The notes below the pieces were generated by a model. The model did no database searches and was not told the DNA's origin. It was given only the letters and a program-made list of their open reading frames with translations. Position numbers and translations under genes: made by a program. Below are positions 23,790-30,281 of a DNA stretch of 30,281 nucleotides, piece after piece. This stretch comes from an uncultured Collinsella sp. (GTDB taxonomy: Bacteria > Actinomycetota > Coriobacteriia > Coriobacteriales > Coriobacteriaceae): NCBI GenBank assembly GCA_900550415.1, contig URSO01000024.1, forward strand, positions 1 through 30,281. Reading direction: 5' to 3'. The stretch's first letter is position 1. Each line of letters starts with the position of its first letter.

Positions 23790-24152
23790 ATGCCCCAGGA
23801 AATCAAGATTGACGGCATCGGCATTTCGCCCGATGTTCTGACCGCCATCGTCTCGCGCGCCGTGTCCGATGTCGAGGGCATCGCCTCCGTTGGCGTCAAG
23901 GACCTTGCCACCAACCTTGTCTCCATGATGCTCTCGTCCAAGGCCCCGGCTTCCGAGCCGGCGGTCGAGACCGAGGTCGTCGGCGACAAGCTCGCACTCA
24001 CCGTGCGCGTTGTGGTGTTCTTTGGCTATCCGTTCAAGAAACTCGCCGAGACCGTTCGCGCTGCCGTGGTCGCTGCCATCGATGCCCAGGTGGGCGTTGA
24101 GGTCGAGCGCGTTGACGTTTGCATCGACGGCCTCGTTTTCCCCAAGGAGTAA
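23790..24152 (+). CDS. Asp23/Gls24 family envelope stress response protein
   Basis: A 120-residue Asp23/Gls24 domain protein: SPDVLTAIVSRAVSDVEGIASV near the start and a central VEVERVDVCIDG strand. In Gram-positives these proteins respond to alkaline or envelope stress. The GGAGGA site 3-8 nt upstream supports the ATG. It lies directly before nusB, a conserved arrangement, and after efp by 24 nt, so efp, asp23, nusB and xseB may be one transcript. Confidence 0.88.
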   Translation: MPQEIKIDGIGISPDVLTAIVSRAVSDVEGIASVGVKDLATNLVSMMLSSKAPASEPAVETEVVGDKLALTVRVVVFFGYPFKKLAETVRAAVVAAIDAQVGVEVERVDVCIDGLVFPKE

Positions 24153-24155
24153 CCT

Positions 24156-24743
24156 TTGAGCCTTAAGGTTTATCGCGGGCGTACGCTTGCCCGCAGTCAG
24201 GCGCTGCAGCTGCTGTTCCAGGCCGAGGCCACGGACAGTCCGCTCGAGCGCGTCCTCGAGGGCGATTTCCTGATCTCGAAGGGCCCCCTCGACCCCTATG
24301 CTCTGGAGCTGTGCCGCGGTGCCTACGAGCATATCGATCGCATCGACTGTGCCCTGCGCGCCGTCGCCAAGAACTGGGATCTTATGCGCATGCCCGGCGC
24401 CGACCGCAATCTGCTGCGTATCGCCGTCTACGAGATGCGCTTCCTCACCGACGAAGAGGTCTCGGACGCTATCGTGATCAACGAGGCCGTCGAACTTGCC
24501 AAGGCCTATGGCACCGACCAGTCCGCGTCGTTCGTCAACGGCGTGCTGGGCAAGATCGCGCGCAGCGAGGAGTTGCCGGGCGAGGACCTGTACCAGGAAC
24601 TGCTGGCCGAGGATCGCGCTCGCGAGGAGGCCCAGGCTGCTGAGGCTGCCGCCAAGGTCGCTGCCGCTCAGGCTACCGCCGGTGTACTTGCCGAGGATGT
24701 GGACGCTGCTGAGGCCGTCGAGGCCGACTCCGTCGAGGAGTAG
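24156..24743 (+). CDS. nusB: transcription antitermination factor NusB
   Basis: A 195-residue RNA-binding protein that acts with NusE in rRNA antitermination. The helical NusB domain covers about residues 8-145 (RSQALQLLFQAEA, ELCRGAYEHIDRID, RNLLRIAVYEMRFL, INEAVELAKAYG, FVNGVLGKIAR). An Ala/Glu-rich tail of about 45 residues follows, longer than in most NusB. The start is TTG at 24156 with AAGGAG 6 nt upstream, inside the end of the asp23 gene. Confidence 0.92.
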   Translation: MSLKVYRGRTLARSQALQLLFQAEATDSPLERVLEGDFLISKGPLDPYALELCRGAYEHIDRIDCALRAVAKNWDLMRMPGADRNLLRIAVYEMRFLTDEEVSDAIVINEAVELAKAYGTDQSASFVNGVLGKIARSEELPGEDLYQELLAEDRAREEAQAAEAAAKVAAAQATAGVLAEDVDAAEAVEADSVEE

Positions 24744-24745
24744 CC

Positions 24746-24985
24746 ATGCCAGAGGGTTCTGTCCGCAACTTTGACGAGATCTCGGACCGTCTGGATCAGA
24801 TCATTGCTACCGTTCGCTCCAAGGATACGTCCTTGGAGCGTTCACTCGATCTGTTTGACGAAGCGATTGAGCTGGGCTCCCGCGCGGTCGATATGGTCGA
24901 CAAGTTTGAGCTGACGCCGCGTGAGGCCGATAAGCTCGAGCAGGAATACGATGAGGATGCGGCAAACGAATCCCAGGATAGCTAG
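24746..24985 (+). CDS. xseB: exodeoxyribonuclease VII small subunit
   Basis: A 79-residue helical protein matching XseB (NFDEISDRLDQIIATVRS, SLERSLDLFDEAIELG), the small subunit that partners XseA in single-strand exonuclease VII. The ATG lies 2 nt after nusB with GAGGAG upstream. The xseA gene, often adjacent, is not in the window and would have to lie elsewhere. The C-terminus is acidic. Confidence 0.9.
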   Translation: MPEGSVRNFDEISDRLDQIIATVRSKDTSLERSLDLFDEAIELGSRAVDMVDKFELTPREADKLEQEYDEDAANESQDS

Positions 24986-25020
24986 GCCGCATCTCCGGAT
25001 ACGAATGGTTGATGGCATTC

Positions 25021-25824
25021 ATGAAACGCGTGCGTCTTGATGACGAACTGATTTCACAGGGCATCTGCGCCGATCGCGCGGATGCCCTTCGCACTCTTAT
25101 GGCCGGATTGGTCTCGAGTGGCGGAGAGCGCTTGACTTCGCCGGGCCTTAAGGTGATTCCGGGTCTGCCACTGCACGTGAAGGGGCGCATTCCCTATGTT
25201 GGCCGCGGCGGTCTTAAGCTCGAAGGCGCGCTTGATGCGTTTGGCATCAATCCGACGGGCCTTAGCTGTCTGGATGTGGGCTGCTCTACCGGCGGCTTTA
25301 CCGATTGCCTGCTCAAGCGCGGAGCTGCGACCGTTGTCTCGGTGGACGTGGGTCGCGCCCAGTTCGATTGGTCGTTGCGTCAGGATGATCGCGTGACGCT
25401 GCATGAGCGCACAAACGTGACGCAGCTGCCTGAGCTTGGCTATGCCGGTGCCATCGACCTGGCTGTATGTGATGTCTCGTTTACCGGCATCGCGAACATT
25501 ATCGATGCGGTGCTGGCGTGCCTGAAGCCTTCGGGTTCGTTCTGCACGCTCGTAAAGCCCCAGTTTGAGGCGCCGGCTGCGCTGGTGGGCGAGCGCGGTA
25601 TCGTGACCGACCCCGCCGTCCGCCGCGATACGCTCGTGGCGGCGATTGAGCTTTTTGCCGCCAAGGGCCTGTTCCCGCTTGACGTGTGCGTGTCGCCCAT
25701 CCATGGCGCTAAGGGCAACGTTGAGTTTTTCCTGTACGGCACAAGGTTTGCCCCTGGTGAACGCACCGACGATGAGCTGCAATCCCAGGTATCGGCTTTG
25801 AGCGAGAAAGCTGCAACGCTATGA
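25021..25824 (+). CDS. tlyA: TlyA-family rRNA methyltransferase / hemolysin-like protein
   Basis: A 267-residue protein with an N-terminal S4 domain (KRVRLDDELISQGICADRADAL) and an FtsJ-like SAM methyltransferase domain (LDVGCSTGGFTDCLL, about 83-97; CDVSFTG; KPQFEAP; HGAKGNVEFF). TlyA methylates 16S and 23S rRNA at 2'-O positions and affects capreomycin sensitivity. Starts at 25009 (TTG), 25012 and 25021 are in frame and none has a strong ribosome-binding site; 25021 was chosen because MKRVRLDDEL begins like the family. It overlaps nadK. Confidence 0.9.
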   Translation: MKRVRLDDELISQGICADRADALRTLMAGLVSSGGERLTSPGLKVIPGLPLHVKGRIPYVGRGGLKLEGALDAFGINPTGLSCLDVGCSTGGFTDCLLKRGAATVVSVDVGRAQFDWSLRQDDRVTLHERTNVTQLPELGYAGAIDLAVCDVSFTGIANIIDAVLACLKPSGSFCTLVKPQFEAPAALVGERGIVTDPAVRRDTLVAAIELFAAKGLFPLDVCVSPIHGAKGNVEFFLYGTRFAPGERTDDELQSQVSALSEKAATL

Positions 25825-26681
25825 AGGTCTTTCTGGTTCCCAATTACTACAAGCAAGAGGCGGTCGAGAGCGGCCTGATGCTCGAGCTTTGGCTTTCGCG
25901 CCAGGGCTACGAGGTCGCATGGGCTGCCGACCAGCGATCGAAGATTCAAAGCACGCCTGATATTGATGGCTCAGATCTGGTCATTACGCTCGGCGGCGAC
26001 GGTACGTTGCTGCGCGCTGCCCGCATCCTCAACCATCGCGAGATTCCTATCCTTGGTCTTTCCTATGGTCACCTGGGCTTTTTAACTGCTGCGAGCCCCG
26101 AGGAGCGCGACATTCTGCAGGTCGTGAGCGATGCTCTGTCCGGTGAGCTGCACGTGAGCCGCCGCGCCACCATCGCCGCGGATATCGTGTCCGTGCGCGA
26201 CGATGGCACGAAGGATGTCGTGCGCACGTTTGCCCTCAACGATATGGCACTTACGCGCGGCCCCCTGTCCGATATGGTTGAGTTTGACATCACGGTGTCC
26301 GGCCATCATATCGATCGCCTGCGCGGCGACGGTGTCGTCGTTTCGACGGCGACCGGCTCCACCGGCTATGCGCTTTCCGCCGGCGGTCCCATTGTCAGCC
26401 CCGATTACACGGGTATGGTCTGTGTGCCCATCGCCCCGCATACCATTCAGGCTCGCGCTTTTTTGACCTCGCCGAGTGATGTCGTCGAGATCTTTATGTC
26501 TGATGACCGTCCGAGTGTTCCGGCGATCGCTATCGATGGACAGTTTATTACCTGCGATGGCACCGTTGAGAGCGTGGCGGTGCGTCGCGGTCCCGGAGAT
26601 GTGCTGCTTCTCGATTACGGTCCCGAGAGCTTCTATAACTCCGTGAGCCGCGTGTTCTACGGAGTGCGTCATGATCGATGA
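25821..26681 (+). CDS. nadK: NAD kinase
   Basis: A 286-residue NAD kinase that makes NADP. GGDGTLLRAAR (about 58) is the family catalytic motif with its Asp, and STATGSTGYALSAGGPIVSP (about 175) is the second conserved block. The ATG overlaps the tlyA stop (ATGA) and the stop overlaps recN by 11 nt. Normal family length; nothing odd seen. Confidence 0.95.
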   Translation: MKVFLVPNYYKQEAVESGLMLELWLSRQGYEVAWAADQRSKIQSTPDIDGSDLVITLGGDGTLLRAARILNHREIPILGLSYGHLGFLTAASPEERDILQVVSDALSGELHVSRRATIAADIVSVRDDGTKDVVRTFALNDMALTRGPLSDMVEFDITVSGHHIDRLRGDGVVVSTATGSTGYALSAGGPIVSPDYTGMVCVPIAPHTIQARAFLTSPSDVVEIFMSDDRPSVPAIAIDGQFITCDGTVESVAVRRGPGDVLLLDYGPESFYNSVSRVFYGVRHDR

Positions 26682-28299
26682 GCTGCAGGTTTCCAACATT
26701 GCACTCATTCGCGAGGCGACGTTGGTTCCGAGTGCGGGCCTAACGGTTTTGACCGGCGAGACCGGCGCCGGCAAGACCGCGCTGCTCTCGGCCCTCAAGC
26801 TTATTTTGGGCGAGCGCGCGGATTCGTCGACGGTGCGCGAGGGCGAGGCGCTGGCGAGCGTCGAGGCGCGCCTGTTCGACGGTCCGCACGACACGGAGGG
26901 GTTCACCGTACAGCGTAGCCTTTCTGCCGAGGGCCGCAGCCGCGTGAAGATTGACGGTCGCATTGCCAGCGTGCGCGAGCTTTCCGAGCGCGTCGGCGTG
27001 ATGATGGATCTGTGCGGCCAGCATGAACATCAGCGCCTGCTCGATCCGGCACATCATGTTGCCATGGTCGATGCCTGGGCTGGTCGCTCTGCGCTCGAGG
27101 CGCTGGAAAAGTACCGTGTCTGCTTTAAGGCGTCGCGTGCGGCTGCCAAGGAGGTCCGTCGCGTAGAGGAGGCGTCGCGAGCGCAGGGGAGTCGCGTCGA
27201 GGAGGCGCGCTTCGCCCTGGAGCGTATCGCCGAGGTTGACCCCAAGCCGGGTGAGTATGAGGAGCTCGAGGAGCTGCTGCCGCGCTCCGAGCATGCCGAG
27301 GTGCTGGTGGCGACGGCCAACGATGCCCATGCATCGCTTACTTCCGAAGGGGGAGCGCTCGATGCCGTGAACGGCGCCGTGGCAGAACTGTCGCGCATGG
27401 CTACCGTCGATCGCAAACTGGGCGACATTGCCGATGCGCTTTCGGATGCCTGCATCTCCCTTGAGGATAGCGCGAACGAGCTTCGTGCCTATCGCGATGG
27501 CGTCGCCTTCGACCCGCGCGAGCTCGCTTGCATGCGTGAGCGGTATTCCGACCTCAAGGGCCTGTTGCGTCAGTGGGGTCCCACCATGGACGATGTTTTT
27601 GCCATGCGCGATCGCTCGCAAGAGCTGCTGTCCCTGGTCGATGATGGCGATGAACAGATCAAAAAGGCGCGTGAGGCACTCGGGAGCGCCGAGCGCGAGC
27701 TGTTCGCTGCCGCCAAGGCACTCAAGCGTGCGCGTAATACCGCTGCTCCGCGTTTTTGTCACGAGGTTGGCCGCCAAATGGCGCGCCTGGAGATGGGCGG
27801 CGCCGAGCTCGTTTGGGAGTCGCGTGATCTTCCACGCGCCGAGTGGACGCCGGCGGGTCCTTCAAGCTACGAGCTTTTGTATCGCAGCGGTGTCGGCTTG
27901 ACGCCGCGTCCCCTGCGCCGCATTGCCTCGGGCGGCGAGCTCAGCCGCGTCATGCTGGCGAGCAAGGTGGTCTTGGGTAATGCTGACGGCGTCGACACAC
28001 TGGTATTTGACGAGGTCGATGCCGGTGTCGGCGGCTCCACGGCTCGTGCTCTTGCTGGTGTGCTGGCCGATCTTGCCGCTACGCATCAAGTGATTGTCGT
28101 AACCCACTTGGCGCAAGTCGCCGTCATGGCCGACAAGCATTATGTTGTCAGCAAGGAGCCGGGCGATGTTCCCCAGACGCATTTGGACGAGGTAACCGGC
28201 GAAGCGCGTACCGCCGAGATTGCCCGCATGTTGAGCGGCGATCAGTCCGAGGCAAGCTTGGCCCACGCAAAGCAGATGCTCGAAGAAGTTCGAGGCTAG
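26671..28299 (+). CDS. recN: DNA repair protein RecN
   Basis: A 542-residue SMC-like ATPase that acts in double-strand break repair. Walker A is GETGAGKTALLSAL (about 29). A coiled-coil middle (about 140-360) is followed by the signature SGGELSRVML (about 420), Walker B TLVFDEVDAGVGG (about 443) and the H-loop VTHLAQVA. It starts inside the end of nadK. The tlyA-nadK-recN order is widely conserved. Length is slightly below that of E. coli RecN. Confidence 0.96.
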   Translation: MIDELQVSNIALIREATLVPSAGLTVLTGETGAGKTALLSALKLILGERADSSTVREGEALASVEARLFDGPHDTEGFTVQRSLSAEGRSRVKIDGRIASVRELSERVGVMMDLCGQHEHQRLLDPAHHVAMVDAWAGRSALEALEKYRVCFKASRAAAKEVRRVEEASRAQGSRVEEARFALERIAEVDPKPGEYEELEELLPRSEHAEVLVATANDAHASLTSEGGALDAVNGAVAELSRMATVDRKLGDIADALSDACISLEDSANELRAYRDGVAFDPRELACMRERYSDLKGLLRQWGPTMDDVFAMRDRSQELLSLVDDGDEQIKKAREALGSAERELFAAAKALKRARNTAAPRFCHEVGRQMARLEMGGAELVWESRDLPRAEWTPAGPSSYELLYRSGVGLTPRPLRRIASGGELSRVMLASKVVLGNADGVDTLVFDEVDAGVGGSTARALAGVLADLAATHQVIVVTHLAQVAVMADKHYVVSKEPGDVPQTHLDEVTGEARTAEIARMLSGDQSEASLAHAKQMLEEVRG

Positions 28300-28317
28300 G
28301 TCGTATCAGCGGTGTTG

Positions 28318-28351
28318 GTGGGACAAAATAGACTGAAATTTTTTGTCCCAC
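28318..28351. terminator. hairpin between convergent recN and rpiR-like genes
   Basis: A perfect 11-bp inverted repeat, GTGGGACAAAA (28318-28328) and TTTTGTCCCAC (28341-28351), lies between converging genes, 18 nt after recN. Its stem ends at the loop in A/T runs rather than in a classical T tail, so bidirectional termination is likely but not certain. Confidence 0.55.
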
Positions 28352-28359
28352 TACGCGTT

Positions 28360-29217
28360 TTACTCAACGACCTTGTCCGGCTGGATGAGCTCCTCGTAGT
28401 AGCTGATATGTTCGCGAGCGTCTTCAATCTCGGGCAGCAGGAAGTTGTAGATAACTTCGATGATCATCGTGGCGCTGATCTTGGAGAACGCAAAGTCACC
28501 CGTCGTCAGCAGCGCCTCGTGGTTGACGGTATTAAAAGTGTAGTCTGCCAGGCGCGCGAGTGGAGACTTGCTGTCGCTGCTGATGACGACTACGGTGGCA
28601 CCGCAGTCGCGAGCTGCTTTTGCCATGCGATTCAGTCGGCGCGATTTGCCGGAGTTTGAGATGAGCACGATGACGTCACCGGGGCGCAACGTGAGTGCAA
28701 AGCCGATTGATGTCTCGCTAATGGTGCTCGCCATGCAGCGCAGGCCCAGCTGCGAAAACTTAAACGTCGCATCGAGCGCGACTGCGTTCGTATTGCCCAC
28801 AGCCGCAAACTCAATAACCCCTGCATACTTAAGGGCATGTACAACAGCCGCCAGCGTATCGTGGTCGATCCCGTCGATGGTCGCATTAAGCTCGCTCACC
28901 TTTGCAGCCAGGATGTTCTTAAGGCTCTGCTCCATGTTGTCGAGCGAGACTTCGTCAGTCAGGCCCTCGTTGCGCTGACTCTCCAAGTCGCGCGCCAACG
29001 AAAACTGAAAGCTGCGGAAGCTGCCAAAGCCCAGCTTGCGGCAGAAGCGCGAAACCGTCGCCTCGGACGTGGCGGCGGCTCGTGAGAGCTGGGCGGCCGT
29101 CAGGCGCGGCGCCTCGGACTGGTGCTCCAATATATAGTCGACAATGCGCTGCTCGGACTCGCTGTATCCCTGGTGGGTACTAATGAGGGAAAGTGCGCTC
29201 TTGCTACTATCGGTCAT
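28360..29217 (-). CDS. RpiR/MurR-family transcriptional regulator (HTH + SIS)
   Basis: A 285-residue regulator. The N-terminal HTH_6 domain (SESEQRIVDYILEH, SEATVSRFCRKLGFGSFRSF) is followed by a SIS sugar-phosphate binding domain (about 130-265; EFAAVGNTNAVALDA, VIVLISNSGKSRRLNRMAK). Such proteins sense phosphosugars and control nearby sugar genes. The start at 29217 was chosen over 29283 because CCAGGAG lies 6-12 nt upstream. It is divergent from the fructose-type PTS gene, so it probably regulates it. A TATACT -10-like box (complement of 29265-29270) precedes it. Confidence 0.9.
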   Translation of the reverse strand: MTDSSKSALSLISTHQGYSESEQRIVDYILEHQSEAPRLTAAQLSRAAATSEATVSRFCRKLGFGSFRSFQFSLARDLESQRNEGLTDEVSLDNMEQSLKNILAAKVSELNATIDGIDHDTLAAVVHALKYAGVIEFAAVGNTNAVALDATFKFSQLGLRCMASTISETSIGFALTLRPGDVIVLISNSGKSRRLNRMAKAARDCGATVVVISSDSKSPLARLADYTFNTVNHEALLTTGDFAFSKISATMIIEVIYNFLLPEIEDAREHISYYEELIQPDKVVE

Positions 29218-29264
29218 GGATGGCTCCTGGTTGGCATGAAAAATGGACTCGTTTGTAATGTCAT

Positions 29265-29270
29265 AGTATA
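29265..29270 (-). promoter_or_regulatory. -10 element of the rpiR-like gene
   Basis: TATACT on the minus strand, 48 nt upstream of the chosen start. No good -35 match is seen. Confidence 0.4.
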
Positions 29271-29323
29271 GGGGGATTTTCAATTACAAGATACACCTTG
29301 CCGTTTCAAGTGTTGATGGTAAA

Positions 29324-29352
29324 CTTTCATTTACCGTTTACGGTTATGAAAG
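29324..29352. promoter_or_regulatory. palindromic operator candidate for the RpiR-like regulator
   Basis: CTTTCAT (29324-29330) and ATGAAAG (29346-29352) flank ACCG and CGGT, giving a near-perfect 29-base dyad in the rpiR-PTS intergenic region. TGAAA/TTTCA half-sites also occur at 29278-29282 and 29304-29308. This fits a dimeric repressor site, though a hairpin in RNA is also possible. Confidence 0.5.
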
Positions 29353-29488
29353 AACCTTTCACCGGAGAATTGCGCCTTGTCTCTTCTCACGCGGACGGTA
29401 GGTTGGTATCTTTCAGTTGTGGAAAAGCGCGCAAGGACGCGCGTGTAGGGGAGCGCCTGCGGGCGCAGTACTCAAGAAGGAGGGACAC

Positions 29489-30281
29489 ATGGCTAAGTTT
29501 GACATCATCGCCGCCACCGGTTGCCCGACCGGTATCGCGCACACCTACATGGCTGCCGAAGGCCTGGAAAAAGCGGCACGCGCGAAGGGCTGGAAGATCA
29601 AAGTTGAGACGCGCGGTTCAGCCGGAGCAAAAAATGTGCTGACGGCACAGGAGATCGAGGCGGCGGACTGCATCATCGTGGCAGCGGACGCACAGGTGCC
29701 GATGGATCGGTTTGACGGAAAACGAGTGATCGAATGTCAGGTTTCGGACGGTATCAGCAAGGCACCGGAGCTTTTGGAGCGCGCGGCGTCCGGGGAGGTA
29801 CCGGTTTACCACGCAGCATCATCTGGAAACAGCAGCCCGGCAAAGGCAGCCTCTGGCGGCAAATCGGGCAGTGTCGGACACCAGATTTACACGCAGCTGA
29901 TGAATGGTGTCTCCCACATGCTCCCATTTGTAGTCGGCGGCGGCATCCTGATTGCGATTGCGTTTCTGATTGATGGTTTTAGTGTGGATATGAATGCACT
30001 TCCGCTCGACCAGCGTGTAAACTTTGGTACGATTACCCCGCTGGCGGCATGGTTTAAAAATGTCGGCGGTGTGGCATTTGGCTTTATGCTCCCGATTCTG
30101 GCTGGTTTCATCGCGATGGCGATCGGAGACCGCCCGGCGCTGGCAGTCGGTTTTGTCGGCGGCATGATTGCTTCTCAGGGAAAATCAGGTTTCCTTGGCG
30201 CCCTGGCGGCAGGTTTTATTGCCGGATATCTGATTCTGGCGCTTCGGAAAGCGTGCGAGAATCTTCCAGAGGCACTGGAAA
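29489..30281 (+). CDS. PTS fructose-type transporter subunit EIIBC, 3' end outside window
   Basis: The membrane transporter that phosphorylates fructose or a related sugar during uptake. The ATG at 29489 has AAGGAGGG 4 nt upstream. The EIIB domain has its phospho-Cys in ATGCPTGIAHTY (Cys12) and spans about residues 1-100. A linker rich in Ser, Gly and Ala follows (about 108-128), then EIIC starts at MNGVSHMLPFVVGGG (about 136). At least 264 residues lie in the window and the frame is open at the end. The start is host-like but after about codon 45 the third positions shift to A-rich codons (GCA, GGA, CGG, AAA). Confidence 0.92.
   Translation, partial: MAKFDIIAATGCPTGIAHTYMAAEGLEKAARAKGWKIKVETRGSAGAKNVLTAQEIEAADCIIVAADAQVPMDRFDGKRVIECQVSDGISKAPELLERAASGEVPVYHAASSGNSSPAKAASGGKSGSVGHQIYTQLMNGVSHMLPFVVGGGILIAIAFLIDGFSVDMNALPLDQRVNFGTITPLAAWFKNVGGVAFGFMLPILAGFIAMAIGDRPALAVGFVGGMIASQGKSGFLGALAAGFIAGYLILALRKACENLPEALE

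Noticed and set aside
1..30281. CRISPR arrays, transposase genes, rRNA and tRNA genes
   Set aside because: None seen: no regularly spaced direct repeats, no DDE transposase motifs and no rRNA-like or tRNA-like segments in the gaps.

Overview
The window looks like a chromosome segment of a high-GC Coriobacteriia member, most likely Collinsella or a close relative. This rests on the strong C/G third-position bias, the gene content, and the mix of actinobacterial and Firmicutes-like features (an Ile T-box before ileS, an Asp23-nusB pair, a SigB/SigF-type sigma factor). The genus is an inference from general character, not from a marker gene.

Left edge (1 to about 660): foreign, AT-richer DNA. 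The window opens inside the first 17 codons of a minus-strand rRNA methylase gene whose residues match Erm(B). These codons are joined directly to the 5' part of a P-loop kinase-like gene, which is thereby truncated. A hairpin-rich stretch without a convincing gene follows, ending at stacked minus-strand terminators. From about 660 onward the DNA is of host type.

Housekeeping core (714-28299). A minus-strand iron-containing alcohol dehydrogenase of the GldA/HcxA type comes first. Then ileS with its own T-box leader, lspA-rluD (overlapping), a membrane GT2 glycosyltransferase, a mini prepilin-peptidase-like protein followed by a dGTPase-like HD protein, and rarA. Next is a tight unit of a DUF948-like membrane coiled-coil protein, a degenerate RsbW-like protein, a SigB/F-type sigma factor and an AI-2E family permease. 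A small minus-strand membrane protein separates this unit from alaS-ruvX-mltG-yqeG-aroK-aroB-like, in which most junctions after ruvX overlap or nearly touch. pepP and efp follow, each with its own promoter signals, then asp23-nusB-xseB and tlyA-nadK-recN, mostly overlapping or closely spaced. Together these genes serve tRNA charging, RNA modification, cell-envelope processing, DNA repair, stress-type transcription and translation of proline-rich proteins.

Right edge (28318 to end): a hairpin separates convergent recN and a minus-strand RpiR-family regulator (HTH plus SIS). The regulator is divergent from a fructose-type PTS EIIBC gene that runs off the window. A palindrome between them is a candidate operator, and the PTS gene changes codon style after its first part.

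Points most worth a second look: the erm(B)/kinase junction; the AroB-like protein, which appears to have lost all three metal ligands and the usual glycine-rich NAD motif; the RsbW-like protein that lacks kinase residues beside the sigma gene; and a long structured leader before pepP.
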